The notes under the pieces were generated by a model. It ran no database searches and was not told the DNA's origin. It saw only the letters and a list, made by a program, of their open reading frames with translations. From Desulfovibrio sp. (GTDB lineage Bacteria; Desulfobacterota; Desulfovibrionia; Desulfovibrionales; Desulfovibrionaceae): 36,220 nt of DNA. The DNA lies in contig JAITRF010000037.1 of NCBI GenBank assembly GCA_031288535.1, positions 1 through 36,220 of the forward strand, read 5' to 3'. The translations under genes were made by a program, and so were the position numbers. Positions within the stretch are counted from its first letter, which is position 1. Every line of letters begins with the position of its first letter. Shown piece by piece: positions 25,340-33,296 of the stretch.

Positions 25340-26476
25340 TTATTCGCCGCGCAGAACAACGGAAGGTTCCACATCGGCCGCCCCGGCCACTGGCGGCAGA
25401 GACGCGAGAACGGTGACCGCGAGAGAAGCGAGCAGGGTGAGCAAAACCAGGAAAACCGGCAGGGCCACGCCGCGCCCGAACACGCTCATGCTCACGGTAC
25501 GGGCGAAAAAATAGCCCGAGCCGACGCCCAGCAGCCCGCCGATGCCTGCGAGAATCAGTCCCTCGCCCAGAAATTCGCCGATAATATTCCAGTTCCCCGC
25601 TCCGATGGCCTTTTTCAAGCCTATCTCTTTTCTGCGTTCGGCAACCACGGTCATCATCGTCGTCCCCACGCAGATCATGATCAGACCCAACACTATCGCC
25701 GTCACAAGATAGACAAGGACGCGCAGTTTACCGAGCACCGCCGCCTCCGAAGTCATGATGCGCTTCACCAGGCGGGGCGTGACTCCGGGAACCTCCGCGC
25801 GGATCTTCTCCGCCAGAAGCGCGAGTTCCGCGCTGTCCCCCGCCACACTCATCTCGACGACAGCGGCCCGGCCGGGCGACCCCAGCAGGGCCTCAAGCGT
25901 TCGCAGAGGCATAAGCACAAAGCCGTCCTGCGCCCCGCCGGAGCTGACGATTCCGCTGACCTTGAATTCCCTTTTAAACCTTCTCCCTCCGGCGGGGGCG
26001 ATTTCCAGCTCAATGGAGGCGCCCGCATAGATTCTGGCGTTTTCAGAGATATCCCGGCCGAGCAGAACCTGGTTTTCCTCCTCCGGCCACTCGCCCTGCA
26101 CGCGCCAGTACGGACTTGTCTTGCGGGCGGACGCCAGATCCGCGCCGGCCACGGTCAGCCCCCGCATGTTGTAGTGCATGGTTTCATAGCGGAAAGGAGT
26201 GGCGCCCACGAGTTTGTCCGGGGGAACCAGGGCTTCGGCCCGGACCGCGTCTTCCAGACGCATGCGGGAATCCGTTCCGGAGGGAACGAGGATCAGGTTG
26301 GCGCCGTACGTACGGAATTCGCGTCCCATCTGGCGGGGTATATCATAATATATCGCCCCCATGCCCAGAAAAACCGTAGCGCCTATGGCCACCGCCAGAA
26401 GGGCGACCAGCATGCGCGAGCGGCGGCGCAGCAGCGAACTGAAAACGATTTTCAGGTACATTTTCTGACGATTCAT
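25340..26476 (-). CDS. FtsX-like ABC permease, second of two in the iron cluster
   Basis: A 378-residue permease of the MacB/FtsX class: an N-terminal membrane helix (about 21-43), a large periplasmic domain (about 45-245), then three helices near 250-280, 305-335 and 340-365. The family motif VVAERRKEIGLKKAIGAGNWNI, contacting the ATPase, lies between helices two and three. GGAGGG precedes the ATG. It matches Campylobacter Cj1662 by order. It follows the other permease after 27 bases. Confidence 0.9.
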   Translation of the reverse strand: MNRQKMYLKIVFSSLLRRRSRMLVALLAVAIGATVFLGMGAIYYDIPRQMGREFRTYGANLILVPSGTDSRMRLEDAVRAEALVPPDKLVGATPFRYETMHYNMRGLTVAGADLASARKTSPYWRVQGEWPEEENQVLLGRDISENARIYAGASIELEIAPAGGRRFKREFKVSGIVSSGGAQDGFVLMPLRTLEALLGSPGRAAVVEMSVAGDSAELALLAEKIRAEVPGVTPRLVKRIMTSEAAVLGKLRVLVYLVTAIVLGLIMICVGTTMMTVVAERRKEIGLKKAIGAGNWNIIGEFLGEGLILAGIGGLLGVGSGYFFARTVSMSVFGRGVALPVFLVLLTLLASLAVTVLASLPPVAGAADVEPSVVLRGE

Positions 26477-26503
26477 GGCGTTCCCTCCAAATTCGCATAA
26501 AAC

Positions 26504-27802
26504 TTATCCCCCATGCAGAACCTCGGTCGGGCGCAGGCGCAGCAAAATGCGAAGAGCGGGCAGGCTGCCGACAAGCGTCACCGAGAACACCAGAACGGCA
26601 ATGAGCGGAATGACCAGGCCCTTTGCGGACACGGCCGCGCCGAACACGCTTTGCCCGATGACCTGGGCGAGCCCGATGCCTGCAAAATACCCGATTGTCC
26701 CCCCGAGGATCGTCGCGATCAGCATTTCCGTAAGTATCGCCAGGGAGATACGGCCGTCTGTCGCTCCCAGGGCCTTGAGCAGGCCGATCTCCGTACCGCG
26801 TTCCATAACGTTGGCCGTCACAAGATTGGAGATCGCCAGGGCCGAGCAGACCAGGCTCAGCAGGGTGAGCAGAAGCATGAGCAACTGTGTTTTCTGCAAG
26901 ATGGCCTCTTCGGAAGCGGCTACCTGAAGGACGGGTTTGGCGCGGGAATCCGTGAGCGCCTCTTCTATCTGATAGGCGATCGAGCTCACATAAGCCGTGC
27001 AGTACCAGACTTCCCACTCGTGGCGCGACAGGCTGCGCGGGTTTTGCGCCGCGCGCCGGGCGAGATCGTTTTCCGGCGTGGTAAGGGCGCTGACCTCGAC
27101 CCGGCGCACCTTGCCCTCAAGCCCGGACAAGCGCTGCACGAGGGCCAGAGGCGCAAGCAGCCCCTCGTCCTCTTTATCCGCCGCGTGGTAGATGGAACGG
27201 ATTGTCAACGCTGCCTCGCGCTTGCGCCCGTCATGGCCCGTAACGGCGACCCTGACGGAGTCGCCCGCCTTGAGGCCCCGCTGCGCGGCAAAGACCGATC
27301 CGGCCATGACTCCGGATTCGTCTCCGTCGTCAAGCCAGTTCCCTTTGATTTCCCACCAGGATTTCAGATTGATGACCCCCGTGTTCACGGACTCGCCCGT
27401 GGGAAGGTCCAGATGCCTGGAAAACCATGTCCCCAGAAGCGTTACCGTATTTTCCGACCCGTCCGCACTCGCAGGCACGTCAAGATAGGGCGTGAAATCG
27501 ACGATATTGAAGGCCCAAAAAATAGTTTTGATTTTAGGCAGTTCGGCCTCAAGCAGGAACTTGTCCGCAACTCCGTCCCCTTCCCGGACTCCGTACAAAT
27601 CGCTCAAGATGGCAACCCCGCGCGGCTCGACCATGATGTTGGCGCCGTAAGTTCTCAACGTCCGGTTGATTTTGTCGCCCACATCCAGCATGACGTTGAG
27701 CATGGCCGTAGCCAGGGATATGCCCAGCGCCATGGCGCAGGCCATCATGAGCAATTTCCTTTTCTGCCGGGTGACGGCCCCGAAAATCATCCGAAAAAAC
27801 AT
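26504..27802 (-). CDS. FtsX-like ABC permease, first of two in the iron cluster
   Basis: A 432-residue permease with the same fold as its downstream neighbour: an N-terminal helix (KLLMMACAMALGISLATAML), a long periplasmic domain, three C-terminal helices, and the coupling motif VMERGTEIGLLKALGATDGRI. I chose the ATG at 27802 (MFFRMIFGAV) with GAAGG close upstream; the open frame extends 40 codons further but that part is the reverse reading of the DUF2318 gene end. It corresponds by position to Campylobacter Cj1661. Confidence 0.9.
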   Translation of the reverse strand: MFFRMIFGAVTRQKRKLLMMACAMALGISLATAMLNVMLDVGDKINRTLRTYGANIMVEPRGVAILSDLYGVREGDGVADKFLLEAELPKIKTIFWAFNIVDFTPYLDVPASADGSENTVTLLGTWFSRHLDLPTGESVNTGVINLKSWWEIKGNWLDDGDESGVMAGSVFAAQRGLKAGDSVRVAVTGHDGRKREAALTIRSIYHAADKEDEGLLAPLALVQRLSGLEGKVRRVEVSALTTPENDLARRAAQNPRSLSRHEWEVWYCTAYVSSIAYQIEEALTDSRAKPVLQVAASEEAILQKTQLLMLLLTLLSLVCSALAISNLVTANVMERGTEIGLLKALGATDGRISLAILTEMLIATILGGTIGYFAGIGLAQVIGQSVFGAAVSAKGLVIPLIAVLVFSVTLVGSLPALRILLRLRPTEVLHGG

Positions 27803-27828
27803 GCCTTCGCTCTCCGTTGGAATCCGAA

Positions 27829-29082
27829 TTACAGGAAGCGGGTCTCCTCGGCCTCCAGGTTCTTGATGTCGATGAGCAGTTTTCCCTCCACGATCCGGAA
27901 GCGCAGGGGCACGGGATTGCATCCGCCGGCAAAGCCTATGGTGACCTTGTTCATGACCACGTCGCAGAGCGTGCAGACCACTTGGCCTTTACGCTCATAG
28001 TAGCCCCCGCCCGCGCCGCAGACGTCGCAGGCGTCGAGTCCCACCCCATAGGCCGTTTCCGTTTTTTTTATGACGATGAAGCGGATCTTCGTGCCGGCCT
28101 TTGCGGTGTATACGAAACGGTGCAGGGCTCCGTCGCCGACCAGACTCAGAGGCAGCGATATGCGGCCGTCCGCCGCGGCGACCGCCAGCGGAGGCGAAAG
28201 CTCCACCTTTTTATTGCTGTAATGATCGCCCACAGTCAGCACAAGCAGACCGGAGGCAAGCAGCGCGAGACAGCCCTTGCTCCGGCGGACGCGCGCGTTC
28301 AACAGGCTTCTGCATTTGCGCTTCACGGCGGGGTTGTCTCCGTGAACCTCCGCATTGCGCGAGCGTTTCCAGAGGAAAAGGGCGAGAAACGCCGAGAGGC
28401 CGATGAGCCCGAAGAGGGTAAATCGGAGGTTGTTGAGCAGAAAAACGAGCAGGGACAGCGCCAGGTCATGGCGGGGGAGCAGGCCGCGCCCGAAAAGAAT
28501 CTGCCCCACGACGATCGTCTGTTGGGCGGTGAAAATGCCCAGAAGCGCCGCCATTGCCGGAAAAAGCACCCTGAGCGGGATATCCGCGCATACCCCGTAG
28601 GCGGCGCGGCCGGTGAGAAAGCAAAGCAGCAGACCGGCAAGATAGCCGGCGACGATAAAGACGAATTCGCTGCTGACGACCTGGACCACGCCCACGGCAA
28701 AATGCGAGGGATAGATGAATATGTCGGGAAGATAGTAGGCCGCCCAGGAAGCGGCAATGCAGAAAAACAAGACCCGCATGAGGGGGGAGGCGGCTTTTTC
28801 CGAGGAAAGGGAACGGGTGCGGAAGATGTGGACCGGCAAAAAAATCTCAAAAGGGATCATCACCAGAAGCACGGCGAGATCATAATATTCCCGCACGATA
28901 AGACCGGTCCCCATCTTCAGGGAAGCCAGGACGGCCGCCGTCAGAAAACCCAGCGCCGCCCCGCGTTCGGCGGGAACGCGCACCTCAAGCAGACGCCGCT
29001 GCCGGGCGAAACCCAGCACGGCGCCGGACAGCATGGACAGGGGAAAAAGGGTTTCGGCGACAAGGAGCAGAAAATGCAACAT
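27829..29082 (-). CDS. DUF2318 polytopic membrane protein of the P19/FTR1 iron system
   Basis: A 417-residue membrane protein from the ATG at 29082 (GGAG upstream). About eight hydrophobic segments occupy residues 1-290, then a single helix (near 290-305) leads to an extracytoplasmic C-terminal domain. That domain has two CxxC motifs (CDVC and CTLC, about 20 residues apart) and a later Cys in GGCNPVPLRF. This is the DUF2318 domain found next to P19 and FTR1 genes. The paired CxxC motifs suggest metal binding or redox activity in iron handling. It matches Campylobacter Cj1660 by order and length. Confidence 0.88.
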   Translation of the reverse strand: MLHFLLLVAETLFPLSMLSGAVLGFARQRRLLEVRVPAERGAALGFLTAAVLASLKMGTGLIVREYYDLAVLLVMIPFEIFLPVHIFRTRSLSSEKAASPLMRVLFFCIAASWAAYYLPDIFIYPSHFAVGVVQVVSSEFVFIVAGYLAGLLLCFLTGRAAYGVCADIPLRVLFPAMAALLGIFTAQQTIVVGQILFGRGLLPRHDLALSLLVFLLNNLRFTLFGLIGLSAFLALFLWKRSRNAEVHGDNPAVKRKCRSLLNARVRRSKGCLALLASGLLVLTVGDHYSNKKVELSPPLAVAAADGRISLPLSLVGDGALHRFVYTAKAGTKIRFIVIKKTETAYGVGLDACDVCGAGGGYYERKGQVVCTLCDVVMNKVTIGFAGGCNPVPLRFRIVEGKLLIDIKNLEAEETRFL

Positions 29083-29183
29083 AGGCTCTCCGGACCGGAT
29101 TTTGCGAACGCGCGTCCGGAATCCGTCCCATAAGCGCTGAAGCGGCACGGGAGCCATGCCGCTTCAGCGCTTATCTCATGCAA

Positions 29184-29768
29184 TCACCATTTGCGGGGAA
29201 CCCAGGTGAAATCCCAGCTTACTTGCAAAGGCTCTTTCCAAAAACGGCCGGTGACGCCGGTTTCTTTGTCCACATGCAGCAGGTAGCCCTGTTTTTCGGG
29301 GTTGTCTATGATGAAGGTAATTTTATAGTCGCCGGGACCGTCGAGTTTGACGTTGTTGCCGTAGTGCGGTCCGTCGCTGGCGCTCATGGGCATGAAGCTG
29401 CCCTCGATGGTTTTGCCGCCCTTTTTCACGGCCCGGTACTTGACGGTCAGATTGGGCACGAAGTCTCCCGCGCCATAGCCCAGCTTGTTGCCTTCCGCGG
29501 CCGAAATGTCGGCCTCCAGATGCATGTCGGACTGGGAGGCGGCGAGTCCGCCGAGACTGGCGGGTTCCATGTCCACAGGCTGAAAATATACCCCGGCTAC
29601 CTGCAAAGGACCGACGATCTGTTCATCGCCGAGCGGATATTCGGTAAAACCCGCTTCCTTGCCCGGAGCCGGAGCGGGAGGGGCGGCCTGGGAAACGGAG
29701 GAGAAACCCGCCAGGACCAGAGTGACGGTAAAAACGAGGAACCATCCGCGTATCATTTTGGAATTCAT
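29184..29768 (-). CDS. P19-type periplasmic iron/copper-binding protein
   Basis: A 194-residue periplasmic protein (P19/Tpd family; high-affinity iron transport). A signal peptide (about 1-28, ending SSVSQA) is followed by an immunoglobulin-like domain. Conserved metal-site text includes VAGVYFQPVDMEP, DMHLEADI (81-88), FMPMSASDGPHYGNN (His135) and YLLHVDKETG (His165), matching the Met/His/Glu ligands known in P19. GGAGG lies before the ATG. It sits 23 bases after FTR1, the standard pair for periplasmic delivery of iron to the permease. Confidence 0.93.
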   Translation of the reverse strand: MNSKMIRGWFLVFTVTLVLAGFSSVSQAAPPAPAPGKEAGFTEYPLGDEQIVGPLQVAGVYFQPVDMEPASLGGLAASQSDMHLEADISAAEGNKLGYGAGDFVPNLTVKYRAVKKGGKTIEGSFMPMSASDGPHYGNNVKLDGPGDYKITFIIDNPEKQGYLLHVDKETGVTGRFWKEPLQVSWDFTWVPRKW

Positions 29769-29791
29769 GAATATTGCCTCCGGTTAAATTG

Positions 29792-30985
29792 TTACGGCGC
29801 CGAAGACGGCGCGGACTTCCGGGTATAATAAACGTAGGAGAATACGGCGAAAATAATGAGCGCCGCCTGAGGGAGCAGCGTCTCGAGCGTCGGATAGAGG
29901 CCGAGCAGATCGACTGAAACGGGAAAGGCCACCGGAGTAACGGAAACGACGTCGGCCTCCTGCAGTTCCTTTATGCCGCCGCCGGCAAAGGCGATCGCCA
30001 TGACGTACATCAGAACGCTCGTCCCGATGAAAAAGGGCCGCAGGGGGATTCTCATGCTGCCGTACCGGATTGCCGCGAAAAGCAGGGCAAGGCAGACCGC
30101 GCTCGTGCCGAAGCCGTACCAGATCATGTCGAGATGCTCTTTGGCGTCGGCCAGAAGGGCCTGATAGAAAAGTATCGTCTCCACCCCTTCCCTGAATACC
30201 GCCAGAAAGGCGGCCGCGCCCAGGGCAAAGACGCTCCCGGCCGTCACGGCGGAAGAAACCTTGCTCTCTATGTATCGTTTCCAGGCTTCGCTTTCAGCCT
30301 TGGAAACCATCCAGTTGCTCACAAAGAACAGCACGACGACCGCCAGCAGCATTGTGGCGCCTTCAAGCACTTCCTGATCCGCCCCGCTGACGGAAAACAG
30401 TTTTTGCAGGGCGGCGGCGAGAGCGGCGCTGAGCGCGACGGCCGCCAGGGCGCTCAGGTACACCACCCGTATCAGGGAGGCGTTGCCGGAACGGACGAGG
30501 TAGGCGGCAATAGCCGCCACGACCAGAATGGCTTCCATGCCTTCGCGCAAAAGAATCAGCAGGGAAGCCGCGAATACGGACCAACCGCTTTCTTCCCTGC
30601 CGTCCAATGCGTTGCCGTCGTCCCGCAGCATCCTGTTCAGGGCGTCAAGACTTGCGCGGACGTCTTTGTTGGGCGCTTTGCCCGTCATCAGGCGTTTGAC
30701 TTCGGCGAACTGGTATTCGACGACGGACGCCCTCTTGCCGGACACATAGGCCATCACGGCCCTTTCCACGCCGAGTTTTTCATAAAACTCGAAATAGGCC
30801 CTGTTCACCAGTGCCTTGGCTTTTTCCGCGTCTTTCGTGCTGAAGTAGACCTCGTAGGATTCCTCCAGAATCCCGGTCATCTGGTCGGTGATCTCCCGCC
30901 AGGTCTTGTACTGGGATGCCGCCGCGTCCTGTCGGGGAAAAAGCAGCGCCGCAAGCAGGCAAAATGCAAAGGCGAACTTCTTCAT
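29792..30985 (-). CDS. FTR1-family high-affinity iron permease
   Basis: Inner-membrane iron permease of 397 residues. A signal peptide (1-23) is followed by a periplasmic helical domain (about 25-135) as in bacterial EfeU/FetM-type proteins. The FTR1 core then has two iron-binding REGxE motifs, REGMEAIL (147-154) and REGVETIL (265-272), within seven membrane helices. AAGGCGGGG precedes the ATG. With P19 downstream and no EfeO/EfeB genes, this is the FTR1-P19 type, not EfeUOB. It corresponds to Campylobacter Cj1658. Confidence 0.94.
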   Translation of the reverse strand: MKKFAFAFCLLAALLFPRQDAAASQYKTWREITDQMTGILEESYEVYFSTKDAEKAKALVNRAYFEFYEKLGVERAVMAYVSGKRASVVEYQFAEVKRLMTGKAPNKDVRASLDALNRMLRDDGNALDGREESGWSVFAASLLILLREGMEAILVVAAIAAYLVRSGNASLIRVVYLSALAAVALSAALAAALQKLFSVSGADQEVLEGATMLLAVVVLFFVSNWMVSKAESEAWKRYIESKVSSAVTAGSVFALGAAAFLAVFREGVETILFYQALLADAKEHLDMIWYGFGTSAVCLALLFAAIRYGSMRIPLRPFFIGTSVLMYVMAIAFAGGGIKELQEADVVSVTPVAFPVSVDLLGLYPTLETLLPQAALIIFAVFSYVYYTRKSAPSSAP

Positions 30986-31061
30986 GGCCCCGCCTTGAAT
31001 TTTGTCCCCGGAAACGCATTTTTTACGTGTTCCGGGAACAGTCGGACGATGACAAAATACC

Positions 31062-32603
31062 CTAGAATTTGAAGTTGAACATGACCTGGGCCTTCCAGGC
31101 GTTCTGATCGCTTTTTGAACCGGGACCGGAACCCGCCCATACGGACCGGTCCGCGTGCAGCCGCAGCCAGCCCAGTTCCAGGGCGGCGGTCAGGTTCTCA
31201 TACATCTCCCATTGATGATCGAAATTGACCTCGAGGACGTGGTCCTTGTCCGTGAGGTAGAAAGCGTCTTCGCCATAGGTGAAGACCGATCTGCCCCCGT
31301 TTTCGCGCACTCCGTCCGAACTGTTCGTGCCGGCGTACCAGGCCACGCGCAGGGTATGGCTCAATCCGTCCACATAGGGGTTGGTGATGTCCGCAAGCTG
31401 CACGCCCACCCCCCAGAGTCCGAGACCCGTCGAGCTTATCAGGCCGTCTCCGGCCTTGCTGAAGCCGCCGCCGGTACCGAAGGAGGTGGCGGCAAAGCCT
31501 GCTTCAAAGGCGCTCAGATAGGGCAGGCGGCCCAGTTTGCCGGTGCGCCGGGCGTGTCTGTCGTCACCCGAGGACCACCAGGCGAAGACGCCGGGAACCA
31601 TGCTGACCTCATCGCTGAGGTCCAGCTTGTAATCCAGGGTGCCCGCGACGTACCAGCCGCTTGTGCCGATGTGCCTCGGGCTGCCGTAGCCGACCGAGAA
31701 CTCTTCTCCCCCGAGGCCGGTCAGGTCGGCCCGGCGTAGCCGCCCGTAGATCGCTTCAAGGCTGAACTCCAGGGGATCGAGAAGGTCGAATTCCAGAAGC
31801 GTCCCCAGCCAGAAAACTCCGCTCTTTGAAGAGCGGGCGGAATGGGCGGAAAAGAAGTTCCCCGCATCGTCCACGTAATCCACTCCCACCGTATTGTCGT
31901 ACTCTCCCCGGAAAATCCAGTCATAAAAGCCGGAACCGCCCCCGATACGCCCGTAGGCGAACCAGGGCGTGAGCTTGAGGCCCAAATCCTCAAATTCCAG
32001 GGGCAGGATCAGGCCGAAGATATCCGTTTCATCAAAGCGCGGGGTGTCGTCATCAAAGTTGTAGGCGTCAAAGGGGCGCACCCAGAGCAGGGTAAGCTCG
32101 ATTATGTCCCCAAGCGGAACGGACAGGGTGATCCCGGCCATGTCGGTATCGATGGCGGGCGTGCCGAGGCGCGTGGAGGGCACCAGGATGGGCTGCAGGC
32201 CCATGCGCACGCGGACTTCCGTTTCCGGCAGCATCCAGTCCAGGTAGAGGTGTTTGACCGCCAGGCTTGCGCCGTCGGAGTTTATCGCCCCCCCGGAACT
32301 CACCCCTACGTTGCCTTCGGACCTGCCCCAGGTCACCGGGCCGCTTTCGAACATCAAAACGCCGGAGAGATGCTCCGACATTATAAAATCGATCTGGGCG
32401 CGGGCGCGGTGCATGGCGACGACCGGATCAGAGCTTACGTCCGCGTCACCGTGGACGCTGTGGGAAAAACTGTCGTTTTTGACCCAGCCGAAGGCGAATT
32501 CCCATTCGCCCTTGACCTTGACGTCCACCCCGTCGGCCAGAACCGGGACCGGAAGGGCGGCCAGCAGAGACAGGATCAGGAACAAGCGGAAAACCCGTTT
32601 CAT
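31062..32603 (-). CDS. Outer-membrane porin (Desulfovibrio homotrimeric type)
   Basis: A 513-residue beta-barrel protein with a signal peptide (about 1-23, ending PVLA), a start DGVDVKVKGEWEFAFGW, many amphipathic strands rich in aromatic residues and Gly/Asp turns, and a terminal Phe (VMFNFKF), the outer-membrane assembly signal. AGGAG precedes the ATG. It resembles the abundant porins of Desulfovibrio species. As first gene after a Fur-box promoter and 76 bases before FTR1, it may be an iron-responsive entry route for iron or iron chelates; a TonB-type plug domain is not present. Confidence 0.87.
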   Translation of the reverse strand: MKRVFRLFLILSLLAALPVPVLADGVDVKVKGEWEFAFGWVKNDSFSHSVHGDADVSSDPVVAMHRARAQIDFIMSEHLSGVLMFESGPVTWGRSEGNVGVSSGGAINSDGASLAVKHLYLDWMLPETEVRVRMGLQPILVPSTRLGTPAIDTDMAGITLSVPLGDIIELTLLWVRPFDAYNFDDDTPRFDETDIFGLILPLEFEDLGLKLTPWFAYGRIGGGSGFYDWIFRGEYDNTVGVDYVDDAGNFFSAHSARSSKSGVFWLGTLLEFDLLDPLEFSLEAIYGRLRRADLTGLGGEEFSVGYGSPRHIGTSGWYVAGTLDYKLDLSDEVSMVPGVFAWWSSGDDRHARRTGKLGRLPYLSAFEAGFAATSFGTGGGFSKAGDGLISSTGLGLWGVGVQLADITNPYVDGLSHTLRVAWYAGTNSSDGVRENGGRSVFTYGEDAFYLTDKDHVLEVNFDHQWEMYENLTAALELGWLRLHADRSVWAGSGPGSKSDQNAWKAQVMFNFKF

Positions 32604-32690
32604 GTAATTCTCCTGTGGTTTTGGCGAACCCGGACGTCCGCACGCAAAGATGGAACGGGTTCCGGGAGGTTGTTATTTCGGCGTCAAACC

Positions 32691-32720
32691 CTTGTAAATG
32701 ATAATGACTATCAAAGTCAA
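32691..32720 (-). promoter_or_regulatory. Fur-regulated promoter of the iron operon
   Basis: The 15-base palindrome TGATAATGACTATCA (32699-32713) matches the 7-1-7 Fur consensus TGATAATNATTATCA with one difference. A second overlapping inverted repeat TGACT-N5-AGTCA covers 32705-32719. On the minus strand a weak promoter, TTGACT (32715-32720) and TACAAG (32691-32696) with an 18-base spacer, overlaps the box, so bound Fur would block transcription of porin-FTR1-P19 and the genes beyond. Confidence 0.8.
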
Positions 32721-32914
32721 TAAGAAATTAATAATTATATAAATAAATTTTCTCCCCGGCAAGCTTCAGCGGCGGAAAATTCAGGGCTGACGCATTTAAA
32801 ATTTTATATTGTTAATTCAACGTATTATGGAACATCTAAAATGCCATTTTTGGATGGATCGATCAGACAACTGCTGCGTTTATAGGCACAAATTCCATTT
32901 GAAAAGAGTTTTTA

Positions 32915-33070
32915 TTCCATTTTCATATCAAAAATGTCCTCATTTTTGATATGAAAATGGAAAGCGTGGCAGGATGTCACGCCGAAATGCGAGGCATTTC
33001 GAGCGGCAAGGCGAAACAGCGCTTGCGCCGCAGCCGCCAAATCAAAACTGCATGGTTGCAGTTTTGATTT
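32915..33070. repeat. Type-B repeat copy 2 flanked by two perfect hairpins
   Basis: The core 32955-33038 is the inverse of 7311-7394. On one side is a 22-bp perfect stem with a TCCT loop (32915-32936 with 32941-32962); on the other a 14-bp perfect stem with a TGGT loop (33039-33052 with 33057-33070). The stems have unrelated sequences. The block lies in the divergent gap between the porin and HD-GYP genes, where terminators are not expected. Confidence 0.85.
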
Positions 33071-33082
33071 GATATTCGTATT

Positions 33083-33231
33083 AGAGCAATTTCACTGTGA
33101 AATTGCTCTGGCGGCCGCGCGGGCGGACGCCCGTCGCGGAGGCGCAAGCGCAATTTGTTTGCGCGGTTAAGCGCCGGAGCGGGCGCGGCCTGAAGATAAA
33201 CCGTGTATAATCTCAACGTTAAATGCTCTAG
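33083..33231. repeat. Type-A dispersed repeat, full copy 2
   Basis: Nearly identical to 19463-19612 and in the same orientation, with about ten scattered differences. In the first hairpin the loop changes (ACTGT for ACTTT) while the arms are kept. Located immediately upstream of the HD-GYP gene, it may contribute promoter or leader sequence (it contains TATAAT near 33207). Confidence 0.92.
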
Positions 33232-33296
33232 GACCGCGGTCGGGGGCACGCTGGAAACCTCGCTCCCGGCTGCGTTCCAGGGAGAAAACAAAAAAT

